From: an uncultured Eubacteriales bacterium
GTDB lineage: Bacteria > Bacillota > Clostridia > Oscillospirales > Acutalibacteraceae
NCBI GenBank assembly: GCA_900317215.1
Contig: ONFW01000175.1
Coordinates: 1-11,887, forward strand
Direction: 5' to 3'
DNA length: 11,887 nucleotides
Under the pieces are notes generated by a model that saw nothing but the letters and a program-made list of their open reading frames with translations, was not told where the DNA came from and ran no database searches. The translations under genes and the position numbers were made by a program. Shown one piece after another: positions 5,627 to 11,887 of the stretch. Numbering within the stretch: the first letter of the stretch is position 1; every line of letters begins with the position of its first letter.

Positions 5627-7567
5627 TCATTTCAGTTTCTTTGCCGTAACAGGCGTAAAGGGGCGTCCCTCTCCGATATAGAAGCGGCTGAAGATCTCGT
5701 AGTAATCCAGCCTGAGCACCTGAATGGCAACAAGGAGAGCCTCAAGAGCCATAACGATGCCGTTTCCTATAATGAGAATCAGCGTATAGCCCACAGCGCC
5801 GCCTACCATTTCGGCAAGAGTAAATACAACGAGCATCATGCCTGCATGAACAAGGATATATGCGCCTACACGCAGGAAGGACATGGTGTTTGTAACGTAG
5901 CTCAGGCAGATCTCAAACACCTCAAAGAAGCTCTGCGTACAGTATTCGCCCCAGCTCTTGGGCTGCCAGTTCTTTTTGCCCTTTGCAAGCCTCCCGAGAG
6001 GCTCTCTGAGGAAGATAAGAATAAGGGGAAGAACTATAAGTCCGAGGATATAGGGAAGGCTCATTATTTCAATGCCGAGCATCATCTGACAGATAAGACC
6101 CGCTATCAGAGAAACATAGAACACAAAGCCCGACACTCCGTTCGCCCCGAAGAAGGCGTTTTCATAATCCCGCCGTTTGAGAGACGAGAAGATATTGACT
6201 ATCATTGCTATTGCAATTGTCACAATACCGATAGCAACAGAGCCGTAGATTATGAGGTTTATGCTGTCAGGCTCCATAACCTCGATGAGCTTTCCCTGAG
6301 TGCCGAACAGCATCCGGTGAACAGGTGTGAGAAGCTCCTCAAAGCCGAATACCGAGCCGTAAAGGAAGCCGAAGATCATTCCCATGATCCCGCAGGGGAC
6401 AAGTATCCTACCTATCTCCATTTTTTTGAATTTGTACATAAGGAAGCCGATGAGGGCAACAACAAAGCCCTGACCGACGTCTCCGAACATGATGCCGAAG
6501 AACAATGTATAGGTGAATGCAACAAAGGCGGTAGGGTCTATCTCGTTATGACAGGGCAGACCGTACATTTTTACATAGAATTCGTACCGCCTGATAAAGG
6601 GCGGATTTTTGATTATCACGGGAGGAGTCTGGTTTCTTACGTCCTTGGCATCGCTGAGCGAATATTCAACGCTTGAGATGCCGTCAAGCTTTTCCGTAAA
6701 CAGCTTTTCCTTGTCGGCAGGTATCCAGCCGACGAGAATGAAGCTCTTGTGATAACGGTAAGCAAAGCGCTTGATCTCGTTATATGAATCCATTTCTTCA
6801 AGCTTGGTGTAGCAGGAAAGGCATTTCTTCCTTTCCTTTTTCCAGAACTCATCAATGAGCTTTTGCTCATTTGCGAGCTTATCCTCAAGCTCCTTCTGCT
6901 TTGTCTGCAGTGATCTCATATAGTCGTCGGGCTTGCCTGCAATGGGCGGCACGTCAAGACGCTCGAAGAACAGTGAGGAGAATATCCTGTCGATCTCGTT
7001 CTTCTGCTCGGGGATCGTGAAATACGCGCCCCAATAATGAGTTTCGTCGTTGGTGAACGGAAAGAAGATAGCATACTGATTTGATGAATACTCCGACAGC
7101 TTTTCAAAGCTTTCCTTGGGCAGTCTGCCGAAATTGGGCGTGATATATTTGCACTCGGATATCTCGGTGAAATCGATATCACATCCGGTAAAGTGCTCCA
7201 CCTGCTCGATAGAGCGCTTGCAGTCGTCGATCTCCTGCTCGATAAGCAGCTTCCGGCTGATCATCCGGTCTGTGTCATCAACGAATTTTTTTACATAAGT
7301 CAGCACATCGTTTTCGCTTTCATTCAGCTTTTCGACGCTTGTATATTCAAGCCTGAAGCCGGCAAGCTCACAGGTATTCTTGAGCTGCTGGATCGGCTGT
7401 GAATAAGGGTTCTTGTCGTTCAGCGGAACAAAGCTTTTTGTATCCGAAAAGAACGACATGGCGTCGTCGGGCTGGAATGAGCATGAATCTCCGCAAAACT
7501 TGACTACCTCGTCAAGCTGCGGCATCAAGCCGATGATACTGATAGCCTTAACCGGTTTTACAGACAA
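5627..7567 (-). CDS. atpI: V/A-type ATPase subunit I (membrane stator, ion channel subunit; 'a' subunit)
   Basis: This 646-residue protein is the static membrane subunit that provides the ion half-channels beside the K ring. Residues 1 to about 345 are soluble and contain two coiled-coil stretches (about 85-125 and 212-250), which contact the peripheral stalks. From about 345 there are seven to eight hydrophobic helices. The block SYVTNTMSFLRVGAYILVHA (556-575) carries Arg566, matching the essential Arg of this family. EALLVAIQVLRLDYYEIFSRFY near the C-terminus (609 onward, stated in parts: EALLVAIQVLRL, DYYEIFSRFY) is the usual family end. The start is TTG at 7567, because an ideal AAAGGAGGTGAT lies seven bases upstream, no ATG is in range, and the peptide begins with the usual '...KAISIIGL'. 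It follows the C gene by 19 bases. Confidence 0.96.
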   Translation of the reverse strand: MSVKPVKAISIIGLMPQLDEVVKFCGDSCSFQPDDAMSFFSDTKSFVPLNDKNPYSQPIQQLKNTCELAGFRLEYTSVEKLNESENDVLTYVKKFVDDTDRMISRKLLIEQEIDDCKRSIEQVEHFTGCDIDFTEISECKYITPNFGRLPKESFEKLSEYSSNQYAIFFPFTNDETHYWGAYFTIPEQKNEIDRIFSSLFFERLDVPPIAGKPDDYMRSLQTKQKELEDKLANEQKLIDEFWKKERKKCLSCYTKLEEMDSYNEIKRFAYRYHKSFILVGWIPADKEKLFTEKLDGISSVEYSLSDAKDVRNQTPPVIIKNPPFIRRYEFYVKMYGLPCHNEIDPTAFVAFTYTLFFGIMFGDVGQGFVVALIGFLMYKFKKMEIGRILVPCGIMGMIFGFLYGSVFGFEELLTPVHRMLFGTQGKLIEVMEPDSINLIIYGSVAIGIVTIAIAMIVNIFSSLKRRDYENAFFGANGVSGFVFYVSLIAGLICQMMLGIEIMSLPYILGLIVLPLILIFLREPLGRLAKGKKNWQPKSWGEYCTQSFFEVFEICLSYVTNTMSFLRVGAYILVHAGMMLVVFTLAEMVGGAVGYTLILIIGNGIVMALEALLVAIQVLRLDYYEIFSRFYIGEGRPFTPVTAKKLK

Positions 7568-7586
7568 AGTATCACCTCCTTTAATT

Positions 7587-8621
7587 TTATCTTACGGGTA
7601 GCTTGATCTTTTCCTCGGGAGACAGGCCGTAACGTGTTCCCTCGATCAGGTTTATTATGTTTCTTACCTCTATCTGTTTGAGGTAGATATATGAGATCAT
7701 AACGATCGTCGGATTGGGGGAGAGTCTCAGGTGATGCTTGCAGTAGGAATTGATAAGCGCATAGGAGATCTGCGTGTTATCGTAATACTGAAGCTTCGAG
7801 AGATGTCCTCCGAGATAGGTGGATCTTGCGAGCTCATATACGTCCTTGATATCATCGGCAGCACAGAATTCCTCTATCACTCTTTTCGGGAGCTTCCCGT
7901 AGGGGATAAGCATGGATCTCACTGTTTCTGCCGTAAAGCGGTGGTATTTTTTCAGCCTGAGTATACGCTCAAGGTTTTCAAAATCGAACACGGACTGAAA
8001 AAGGTCTTTCAGCTCCTTCTGCTCGGTCTTGTTGCTCATTTTTGCGATCGCTTCCATTGCCATACTGTAGTTTTTGTTGTTGAGAGCGATCTCGATCTCA
8101 GCAATCTTCATCCCCTCGCCGTCCTTAGGACGGAAGGAGTTTATCACCTGATAATACTTTGTGTGCTGCAGGACATTGATAAGATCATCGTAGGATCTTA
8201 CAGTCGCAAGCCTTTTAAAGCTCACCTCGGTGAAGTGATCGAGAGATATAGGCATTGATAAGGCGTATTCCTCGGGCTTGCCGATGTTGAGCATCATCAG
8301 GCAGCGTACTATCTGCTCGATGTCGAGCTTTGAGGTAACAAAGTCCGATACCGCAAGGGCATTGTCGGTGGTATACCTTGACAGAGAAAAGATATCGAGA
8401 TATATCTCCTGCCTGAGCAGCGGCTCGAGCTGTCCTCTGTGGATATCGCTCTCTACAAGACCTGTGAGCGCCCTTGAATAGCAGGTGCGTGTTTTCAGGT
8501 AGGCTGCTACCTCCGGCACTGTTTTGCACTCAACAAGCTGTCTGTAGTCGTTATCCTTGAGGCATTTGCCATACTTTGCGCGGGATTTTGCGAGAACTGC
8601 ATTACAGGCTTTAGAAGGCAT
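7587..8621 (-). CDS. atpC: V/A-type ATPase subunit C (ac39/d-type socket on the rotor ring)
   Basis: This 344-residue protein belongs to the V-ATPase d/AC39 family (NtpC in Enterococcus hirae), a funnel-shaped, all-helical subunit that links the D-F shaft to the K ring. The diagnostic C-terminal segment SYIYLKQIEVRNIINLIEG followed by TRYGLSPEEKIKL is present (about 308-340). Earlier parts have the triplicated helical character, with LDIEQIVRCLMMLNIGK (about 98-114) and FDFENLERILRLKKY (about 208-222) as related internal segments. Length is normal (about 330-350). The ATG at 8621 has AAAGGAG upstream at a rather long spacing (12 bases after GGAG), 28 bases after the G/H gene. In Enterococcus hirae and Thermus C lies after E; here it precedes I. 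Confidence 0.93.
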   Translation of the reverse strand: MPSKACNAVLAKSRAKYGKCLKDNDYRQLVECKTVPEVAAYLKTRTCYSRALTGLVESDIHRGQLEPLLRQEIYLDIFSLSRYTTDNALAVSDFVTSKLDIEQIVRCLMMLNIGKPEEYALSMPISLDHFTEVSFKRLATVRSYDDLINVLQHTKYYQVINSFRPKDGEGMKIAEIEIALNNKNYSMAMEAIAKMSNKTEQKELKDLFQSVFDFENLERILRLKKYHRFTAETVRSMLIPYGKLPKRVIEEFCAADDIKDVYELARSTYLGGHLSKLQYYDNTQISYALINSYCKHHLRLSPNPTIVMISYIYLKQIEVRNIINLIEGTRYGLSPEEKIKLPVR

Positions 8622-8649
8622 TTTCTTTCTCAGCTCCTTTCATTCGTGT

Positions 8650-8961
8650 CTATCCCTCAGTGACACGGGAGACTATTTCGTCCACCCATTTGTCGCAGTT
8701 TTCCTTATAGACACTGTCAAGTCTGCTGATAACGGCGCTGTCACGCTCTTCTATCAGCTTCAAGGATGCGTCAGCCTTTTTCTGCGCAGATTCCTGGTTT
8801 ATTGATATCCTCTTTTTTGCCCTTTCAAGAAAATCATTTTTTATGCTCTCTCTCTTGGCTATGACCTGATTTTCATAATCAAGCTTGTTTTTCTGAGCCT
8901 CCTCCGTCATGTCACGGGCTTTTTTGTCCATTTCGACGATTTTTGCGATCATATCCTCCAA
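8650..8961 (-). CDS. V/A-type ATPase subunit G/H (peripheral stalk coiled coil)
   Basis: This 103-residue protein is almost entirely a charged helix rich in Lys, Glu, Ala and Asp with few glycines and no proline, fitting the G/H subunit that pairs with E in the stator stalks (NtpF in Enterococcus hirae). Its position as first gene of the operon, before the membrane subunits, matches that role; sequence motifs in this family are weak. The start is most likely TTG at 8961, with AAGGGGGTG eight bases upstream. An alternative is ATG at 8952, three codons in, preceded by GGAG at a short four-base spacing. It lies about 77 bases downstream of the predicted transcription start of the promoter at 9045-9073. 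Homologues go by several symbols (atpH, ntpF), so none is assigned. Confidence 0.82.
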   Translation of the reverse strand: MEDMIAKIVEMDKKARDMTEEAQKNKLDYENQVIAKRESIKNDFLERAKKRISINQESAQKKADASLKLIEERDSAVISRLDSVYKENCDKWVDEIVSRVTEG

Positions 8962-8971
8962 GGATAAAACA

Positions 8972-9004
8972 CCCCCTTATAAAAGCATAGGCACAGGAAG
9001 GAGA
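8972..9004 (-). promoter_or_regulatory. Possible leader hairpin covering the first ribosome binding site of the ATPase operon
   Basis: In the untranslated leader, UCUCCUU (9004-8998) can pair with AAGGGGG (8978-8972), which is the ribosome binding site of the G/H gene. The stem is 7 bp with two G-U pairs and a 19-nt loop. It could limit translation of the operon. A pyrimidine tract before a purine-rich site pairs easily by chance, so this is a weak call. Confidence 0.25.
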
Positions 9005-9044
9005 GAGGGGAGACCGATCCCGCCTGAACCGTTTTCCGTGAATT

Positions 9045-9073
9045 ATTATACTCCCCATTTATTCTAATTACAA
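9045..9073 (-). promoter_or_regulatory. Sigma70-type promoter of the ATPase operon
   Basis: On the minus strand a perfect -10 box TATAAT (9050-9045) lies 17 bases downstream of TTGTAA (9073-9068), a 4-of-6 match to the -35 consensus at the ideal spacing. Surrounding DNA is AT-rich. Transcription would start near 9038, giving an untranslated leader of about 77 nt before the G/H gene. It is the only good promoter pointing into the ATPase operon, and it sits in the 239-base gene-free region 8962-9200. Confidence 0.75.
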
Positions 9074-9099
9074 GTGATAAAACAAGAATTATCTATAAA

Positions 9100-9144
9100 C
9101 CGGAGTTTTTCTTTTGTGCATAATATATAGAAATGCTCCTCCGG
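9100..9144 (-). terminator. Weak hairpin after pheA, possible terminator
   Basis: In the minus-strand RNA, CCGGAG (9144-9139) can pair with CUCCGG (9105-9100), and an inner GCAU/AUGC pair (9136-9133 with 9121-9118) could form within its 33-nt loop. Only a short TTTATAG follows, so this is not a convincing intrinsic terminator. It is the best candidate in the region between pheA and the ATPase promoter, and some read-through into the ATPase operon is possible. Confidence 0.3.
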
Positions 9145-9200
9145 CAAAACAGTATTATTGCGCTGCGTTTGTGAAGGTCTTGTTCTTGCCATGAGGCTGC

Positions 9201-10331
9201 TCAGATCTCACGATAGTTTCCGAGAAATGAAAAATCCACAAGCTCATCGGACAAGGCTCTCATCAGGGCGAGGGTCCTTCCGCTTCTGATATTTCCCGTA
9301 AAATCGAGATAGAACATATATTCAAACGGGGTTTCTGACTTTGGTCTGGATTCTATCTTTGTCAGATTGAGTCCCTCTGCGGCAAAGCGGCACAGGATAT
9401 TATAAAGAGAGCCTGTTCTGTGGGGAAGAGAAAAGCACAGGCTTATCTTATCGGAATCCTTTTCTATATACAGCTCCTTTGAGATAACTATGAAGCGGGT
9501 CGTGTTTTCAGGTGCATTCTGAAAGCCTCTCTGCAGTATTTCAAGCCCGTATTCCTCCGCAGCCTCCTGAGAGCAGATCGCCGCAATGTCAGTATCAGGG
9601 CATGAAGCCACCATTTCGGCTGCGGCAGCCGTGCTTATATACTCTCGCTTTTCAAGCCCCCTTGCCCGGATAAAATCGGAGCATTGAGCAAGAGCCTGAG
9701 AATGGGAGCAGACGATATGTATGTTCCCGTTGGAGCTTCCCTTTTTTGCGGCAAGACAATGGTCTATCGGCACATCAATGGCCGCCGCAATATAAAAACG
9801 ATATTTCAGCATAAGGTCATATACATCGGTGACCGAGCCTGCCGAGCTGTTCTCGATAGGCACAATGCCGAAATCGGCTTCGCCGTTTCTCAGTGCGGCA
9901 AAAACATCATGAAAGGAGGAACAGAACTCCGGCTTTTTTCCACTGAAAAGAAGCTTTTCCGCTCTGTGTGAATAGCTGCCCGGAATGCCAAAGCATACTA
10001 TCCTCAGCCCGCTGCTGTCAAAGGGCACACGCTCCCTTGCACAAAGAACAGTATTGTGAAGCTCCTCTCCGCTGCCGAGCATATCGTGCTGAAGAGCCCT
10101 GCTCAGCTCCATAATGGTGGAATAAAGAAGTCTTGCGCTGTCTCCGTATTCGCCTGCTTTTTTTGCCGCCTTGTCAAGTATCATCTGCTCTCTCTCCGGG
10201 TCAAAGATAGGCAGACTGTTTTCGAGCTTATATTCTGCAACTATTTTAGAGCAGTCCATTCTTTTTTTAAAGGCTTCGATAAGCTGCTCGTCCGCCTTGT
10301 CGATCTCAGCCCTAATTTCGTTAAGCTCCAA
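9201..10331 (-). CDS. pheA: PheA, bifunctional chorismate mutase / prephenate dehydratase
   Basis: This 376-residue cytosolic enzyme converts chorismate to prephenate and then phenylpyruvate, the phenylalanine branch. Residues 1 to about 85 are an AroQ-type chorismate mutase; Arg7, Arg24, Lys35, Asp44, Arg47, Glu48, Ser77 and Gln81 sit at the spacing of the Escherichia coli active-site residues. About 108-285 is the dehydratase, with GIPGSYSH (115-122), PIENSSAG (158-165), SHSQAL (209-214) and the catalytic TTRF (277-280). About 296-376 is an ACT domain with GSL (307-309) and ESRP (327-330), the phenylalanine-binding motifs, so feedback inhibition by Phe is likely. Translation starts at TTG (10331), 11 bases inside the end of aroC, with AAAGGAGGT nine bases upstream. 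The only nearby ATG (10335) is in the aroC frame and soon stops. Confidence 0.96.
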   Translation of the reverse strand: MELNEIRAEIDKADEQLIEAFKKRMDCSKIVAEYKLENSLPIFDPEREQMILDKAAKKAGEYGDSARLLYSTIMELSRALQHDMLGSGEELHNTVLCARERVPFDSSGLRIVCFGIPGSYSHRAEKLLFSGKKPEFCSSFHDVFAALRNGEADFGIVPIENSSAGSVTDVYDLMLKYRFYIAAAIDVPIDHCLAAKKGSSNGNIHIVCSHSQALAQCSDFIRARGLEKREYISTAAAAEMVASCPDTDIAAICSQEAAEEYGLEILQRGFQNAPENTTRFIVISKELYIEKDSDKISLCFSLPHRTGSLYNILCRFAAEGLNLTKIESRPKSETPFEYMFYLDFTGNIRSGRTLALMRALSDELVDFSFLGNYREI

Positions 10332-11412
10332 GCATGTTTACCTCCTTTAGTATATTAATTACGGCCAAGGCTGCCGCCGCTTCTACAACGGGAACAGCCC
10401 TCACGACTATACAGGGGTCGTGTCTGCCGTTTATTTCAAGAACGGTGTTTTCTCCCTTAGTAATATCCACCGTATTCTGTTTTTTAGCTATGGACGGAGT
10501 CGGCTTTATTGCCGTGCGGAAGATTATCGGCATTCCCGTGCTGATGCCTCCGAGTATACCTCCGTGATTGTTCGTTCTCGTCCTGACGGTGTCGCCGTCA
10601 TAAAAGAATTCATCGTTGTTTTCGCTGCCCCTGAGCCTTGAGCCCTCAAAGCCGGAGCCGAACTCTATTCCCTTGACTGCCGGTATCCCGAAAACGACCG
10701 AGGATATTACGTTTTCTATCCCGTAAAACATAGGGGAGCCGGCGCCTGCAGGCATTCCTGTTATCGCACACTCTACCGTGCCTCCGATGCTGTCACATGA
10801 CATACGACATTCCTCGATCAGAGCTCTCATCGGCTCCTCTTTATTCGGATCTATCAGTCCGAATACCGAGCATGAGAGCCTTTCCATAAGCTCCGGTGAG
10901 ATATCCGTACCGCAGAAGCGCTTGTCCTCAATACCTCCGACAGAAGCGATATGTGCGGCTATCCTTATTCCTCTGCGCCCGAGTATCTGTCTGCACACTG
11001 CTCCGGCAAACACTATCGGTGCTGTCAGCCTGCCGGAAAAGTGACCGCCGCCCCTGATATCGTTGAAGCCGTTATAGCGGAGATAGCCTGTATAATCGGC
11101 ATGGGCCGGTCTTGGACAGCTCATGATATTGCCATAATCCTGCGAGCGTGTATTGTTGTTTCTTATTACGGCGCAAAGCGGAGCGCCTGTTGTTCTGTTA
11201 TTCAATACTCCCGAGAGTATTTCGGGCATATCCTTTTCGAGACGGGGCGTGGCTGCCTTGTCCCTGCCCGGTGCGCGTCTGCCCATTTGAAGGAGGATAC
11301 CGTCAATATCAAGCTCCTCTCCGGGCGGCAGACCGTCAATCACCGCTCCTATGCCCTCGCCGTGGCTCTCACCAAAAACCGAGAGCTTCACTCCGTTACC
11401 CCATGATGACAT
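10321..11412 (-). CDS. aroC: AroC, chorismate synthase
   Basis: Chorismate synthase removes phosphate from 5-enolpyruvylshikimate-3-phosphate to give chorismate, using reduced FMN as cofactor, the last step of the shikimate pathway. The 363-residue protein has the N-terminal SSWGNGVKLSVFGESHG (2-18, with His17), RRAPGRDKAATPR (45-57), HADYTGY (104-110, His104), IRGGGHFSGRLTA (119-131) and the C-terminal NGRHDPCIVVRAVPVVEA (328-345), all family signatures. The true start is ATG at 11412: it gives the usual 'MSSxWGN' N-terminus and has GGAGG eight bases upstream. A longer reading from TTG at 11427 would place that ribosome binding site inside the gene. aroC overlaps aroA by 17 bases and pheA by 11, so translation is probably coupled along the operon. 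Confidence 0.97.
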   Translation of the reverse strand: MSSWGNGVKLSVFGESHGEGIGAVIDGLPPGEELDIDGILLQMGRRAPGRDKAATPRLEKDMPEILSGVLNNRTTGAPLCAVIRNNNTRSQDYGNIMSCPRPAHADYTGYLRYNGFNDIRGGGHFSGRLTAPIVFAGAVCRQILGRRGIRIAAHIASVGGIEDKRFCGTDISPELMERLSCSVFGLIDPNKEEPMRALIEECRMSCDSIGGTVECAITGMPAGAGSPMFYGIENVISSVVFGIPAVKGIEFGSGFEGSRLRGSENNDEFFYDGDTVRTRTNNHGGILGGISTGMPIIFRTAIKPTPSIAKKQNTVDITKGENTVLEINGRHDPCIVVRAVPVVEAAAALAVINILKEVNMLGA

Positions 11413-11887
11413 TTGTTTTTCCTCCAAGCTTTTTCATATCCTCAAAAAATGAAGGATAGGATTTGTTTATGCTTTCCATGTCAGAAATGACGATGTCTCC
11501 GCTGCACCGTGCCGAGGCAACAGCCAGTGACATAACTATCCTGTGGTCATTTCTGCCCTCAACGCTTCCTCCGTGCAGGGTATCCACGCCGTTTATTATC
11601 AGACCGTCCTCGGTTTCTCTTATATCCGCACCCAGCCGTGTGAGTCCTTCCGTAATAGCCGCAAGACGGTCACATTCCTTTATCCTCAGTCTTGCTGCGC
11701 CTTTTATAACTGTGGTGCCGCTGCTCAATGCAGCCGCAACGCTCAGAGCCGGCACCATATCGGGAATGTTTTCGGCATTTATCTCTATACCTTGCAAGTC
11801 GCTGCGCTTTACAGTGAGCCTGCCTTTCTCGTCAAAGCTGATATCTGCGCCTAAACGGGAGTATATTTCAACACACTCCTTATCGCC
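11396..11887 (-). CDS. aroA: AroA, 3-phosphoshikimate 1-carboxyvinyltransferase (EPSP synthase), C-terminal part (runs off right edge)
   Basis: The last 163 residues are visible; the reading frame is open from the window edge at 11887, so roughly 260 N-terminal residues lie outside. EPSP synthase transfers the enolpyruvyl group of PEP to shikimate-3-phosphate. Motifs in the visible part (numbered from the edge) are AENIPDMVPAL (38-48, Asp43 matching the catalytic Asp), AARLRIKECDRL (64-75), RNDHRIVMSLAVA (112-124) and NKSYPSFFEDM (141-151), all typical of the C-terminal domain. The Cys in KECDR replaces the more usual Ser. The stop codon is at 11396-11398. The final codons contain the ribosome binding site of aroC, which starts inside aroA. 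Whether it is a glyphosate-sensitive or tolerant class cannot be judged, because the diagnostic N-terminal residues are missing. Confidence 0.95.
   Translation of the reverse strand, partial: GDKECVEIYSRLGADISFDEKGRLTVKRSDLQGIEINAENIPDMVPALSVAAALSSGTTVIKGAARLRIKECDRLAAITEGLTRLGADIRETEDGLIINGVDTLHGGSVEGRNDHRIVMSLAVASARCSGDIVISDMESINKSYPSFFEDMKKLGGKTNVIMG

Noticed and set aside
5609..6676. Long plus-strand reading frame (355 codons) opposite the subunit I gene, and a 274-codon frame opposite E and F (4269-5093)
   Set aside because: They are exact antisense shadows of well-conserved genes, their translations show no recognisable domains, and no sensible ribosome binding site or promoter was seen. 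Codon bias of the real genes explains the lack of stops.
8977..8988. Mini reading frame ATG CTT TTA TAA in the leader of the ATPase operon
   Set aside because: It has only three codons, no ribosome binding site and a pyrimidine-rich region upstream. It is probably chance.
11413..11427. Upstream TTG start for aroC giving a five-residue extension
   Set aside because: The GGAGG at 11421-11425 would then lie inside the gene. The ATG at 11412 has ideal spacing and gives the standard chorismate synthase N-terminus.

Overview
The window is a gene-dense bacterial chromosome segment with every supportable gene on the minus strand, so transcription runs from right to left. Long, well-conserved proteins, strong GGAGG-type ribosome binding sites, frequent TTG starts, a rotary ATPase of the V/A type and the gene order aroA-aroC-pheA all point to a Gram-positive anaerobe of the Clostridia, probably near Ruminococcus/Oscillospiraceae. 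Species cannot be named from this sequence alone.

Right part (9201-11887): the end of an aromatic amino acid operon. It holds the 3' part of aroA (EPSP synthase, running off the right edge), aroC (chorismate synthase) and pheA (fused chorismate mutase/prephenate dehydratase with a regulatory ACT domain). These are three successive steps from shikimate-3-phosphate to phenylpyruvate. Each downstream gene overlaps the one before it, and its ribosome binding site lies inside the upstream reading frame, which suggests translational coupling.

Middle (8962-9200): 239 bases without a gene. The stretch holds a weak hairpin after pheA and a good sigma70-type promoter (TTGTAA, 17 bases, TATAAT) pointing at the next operon, followed by a leader of about 75 nt whose pyrimidine tract could pair with the first ribosome binding site.

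Centre and left (214-8961): a complete nine-gene V/A-type ATPase operon in the order G/H, C, I, K, F, E, A, B, D. A and B form the catalytic head, D and F the central rotor shaft, C the socket joining the shaft to the membrane ring, K the ion-carrying ring, I the static ion channel, and E with G/H the peripheral stalks. Key residues are present (P-loop and catalytic Glu in A, arginine finger in B, ion-binding Glu in K, essential Arg in I), so the enzyme looks functional as an ion-pumping ATPase and/or ATP synthase. A clear intrinsic terminator ends this operon at 166-192. It is followed by the first 31 codons of folC (folate metabolism), which runs off the left edge.

This is core-genome content. 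I found no mobile elements, RNA genes, CRISPR arrays or defence-like loci, and no convincing undescribed system. The points worth a second look are details: an unusual K (c-ring) subunit with a non-duplicated N-terminal half, a non-standard subunit gene order, a perfect 8-bp stem-loop in the only long gap of the ATPase operon, an A-rich translation initiation region before K, and the nested start sites in the aromatic operon.
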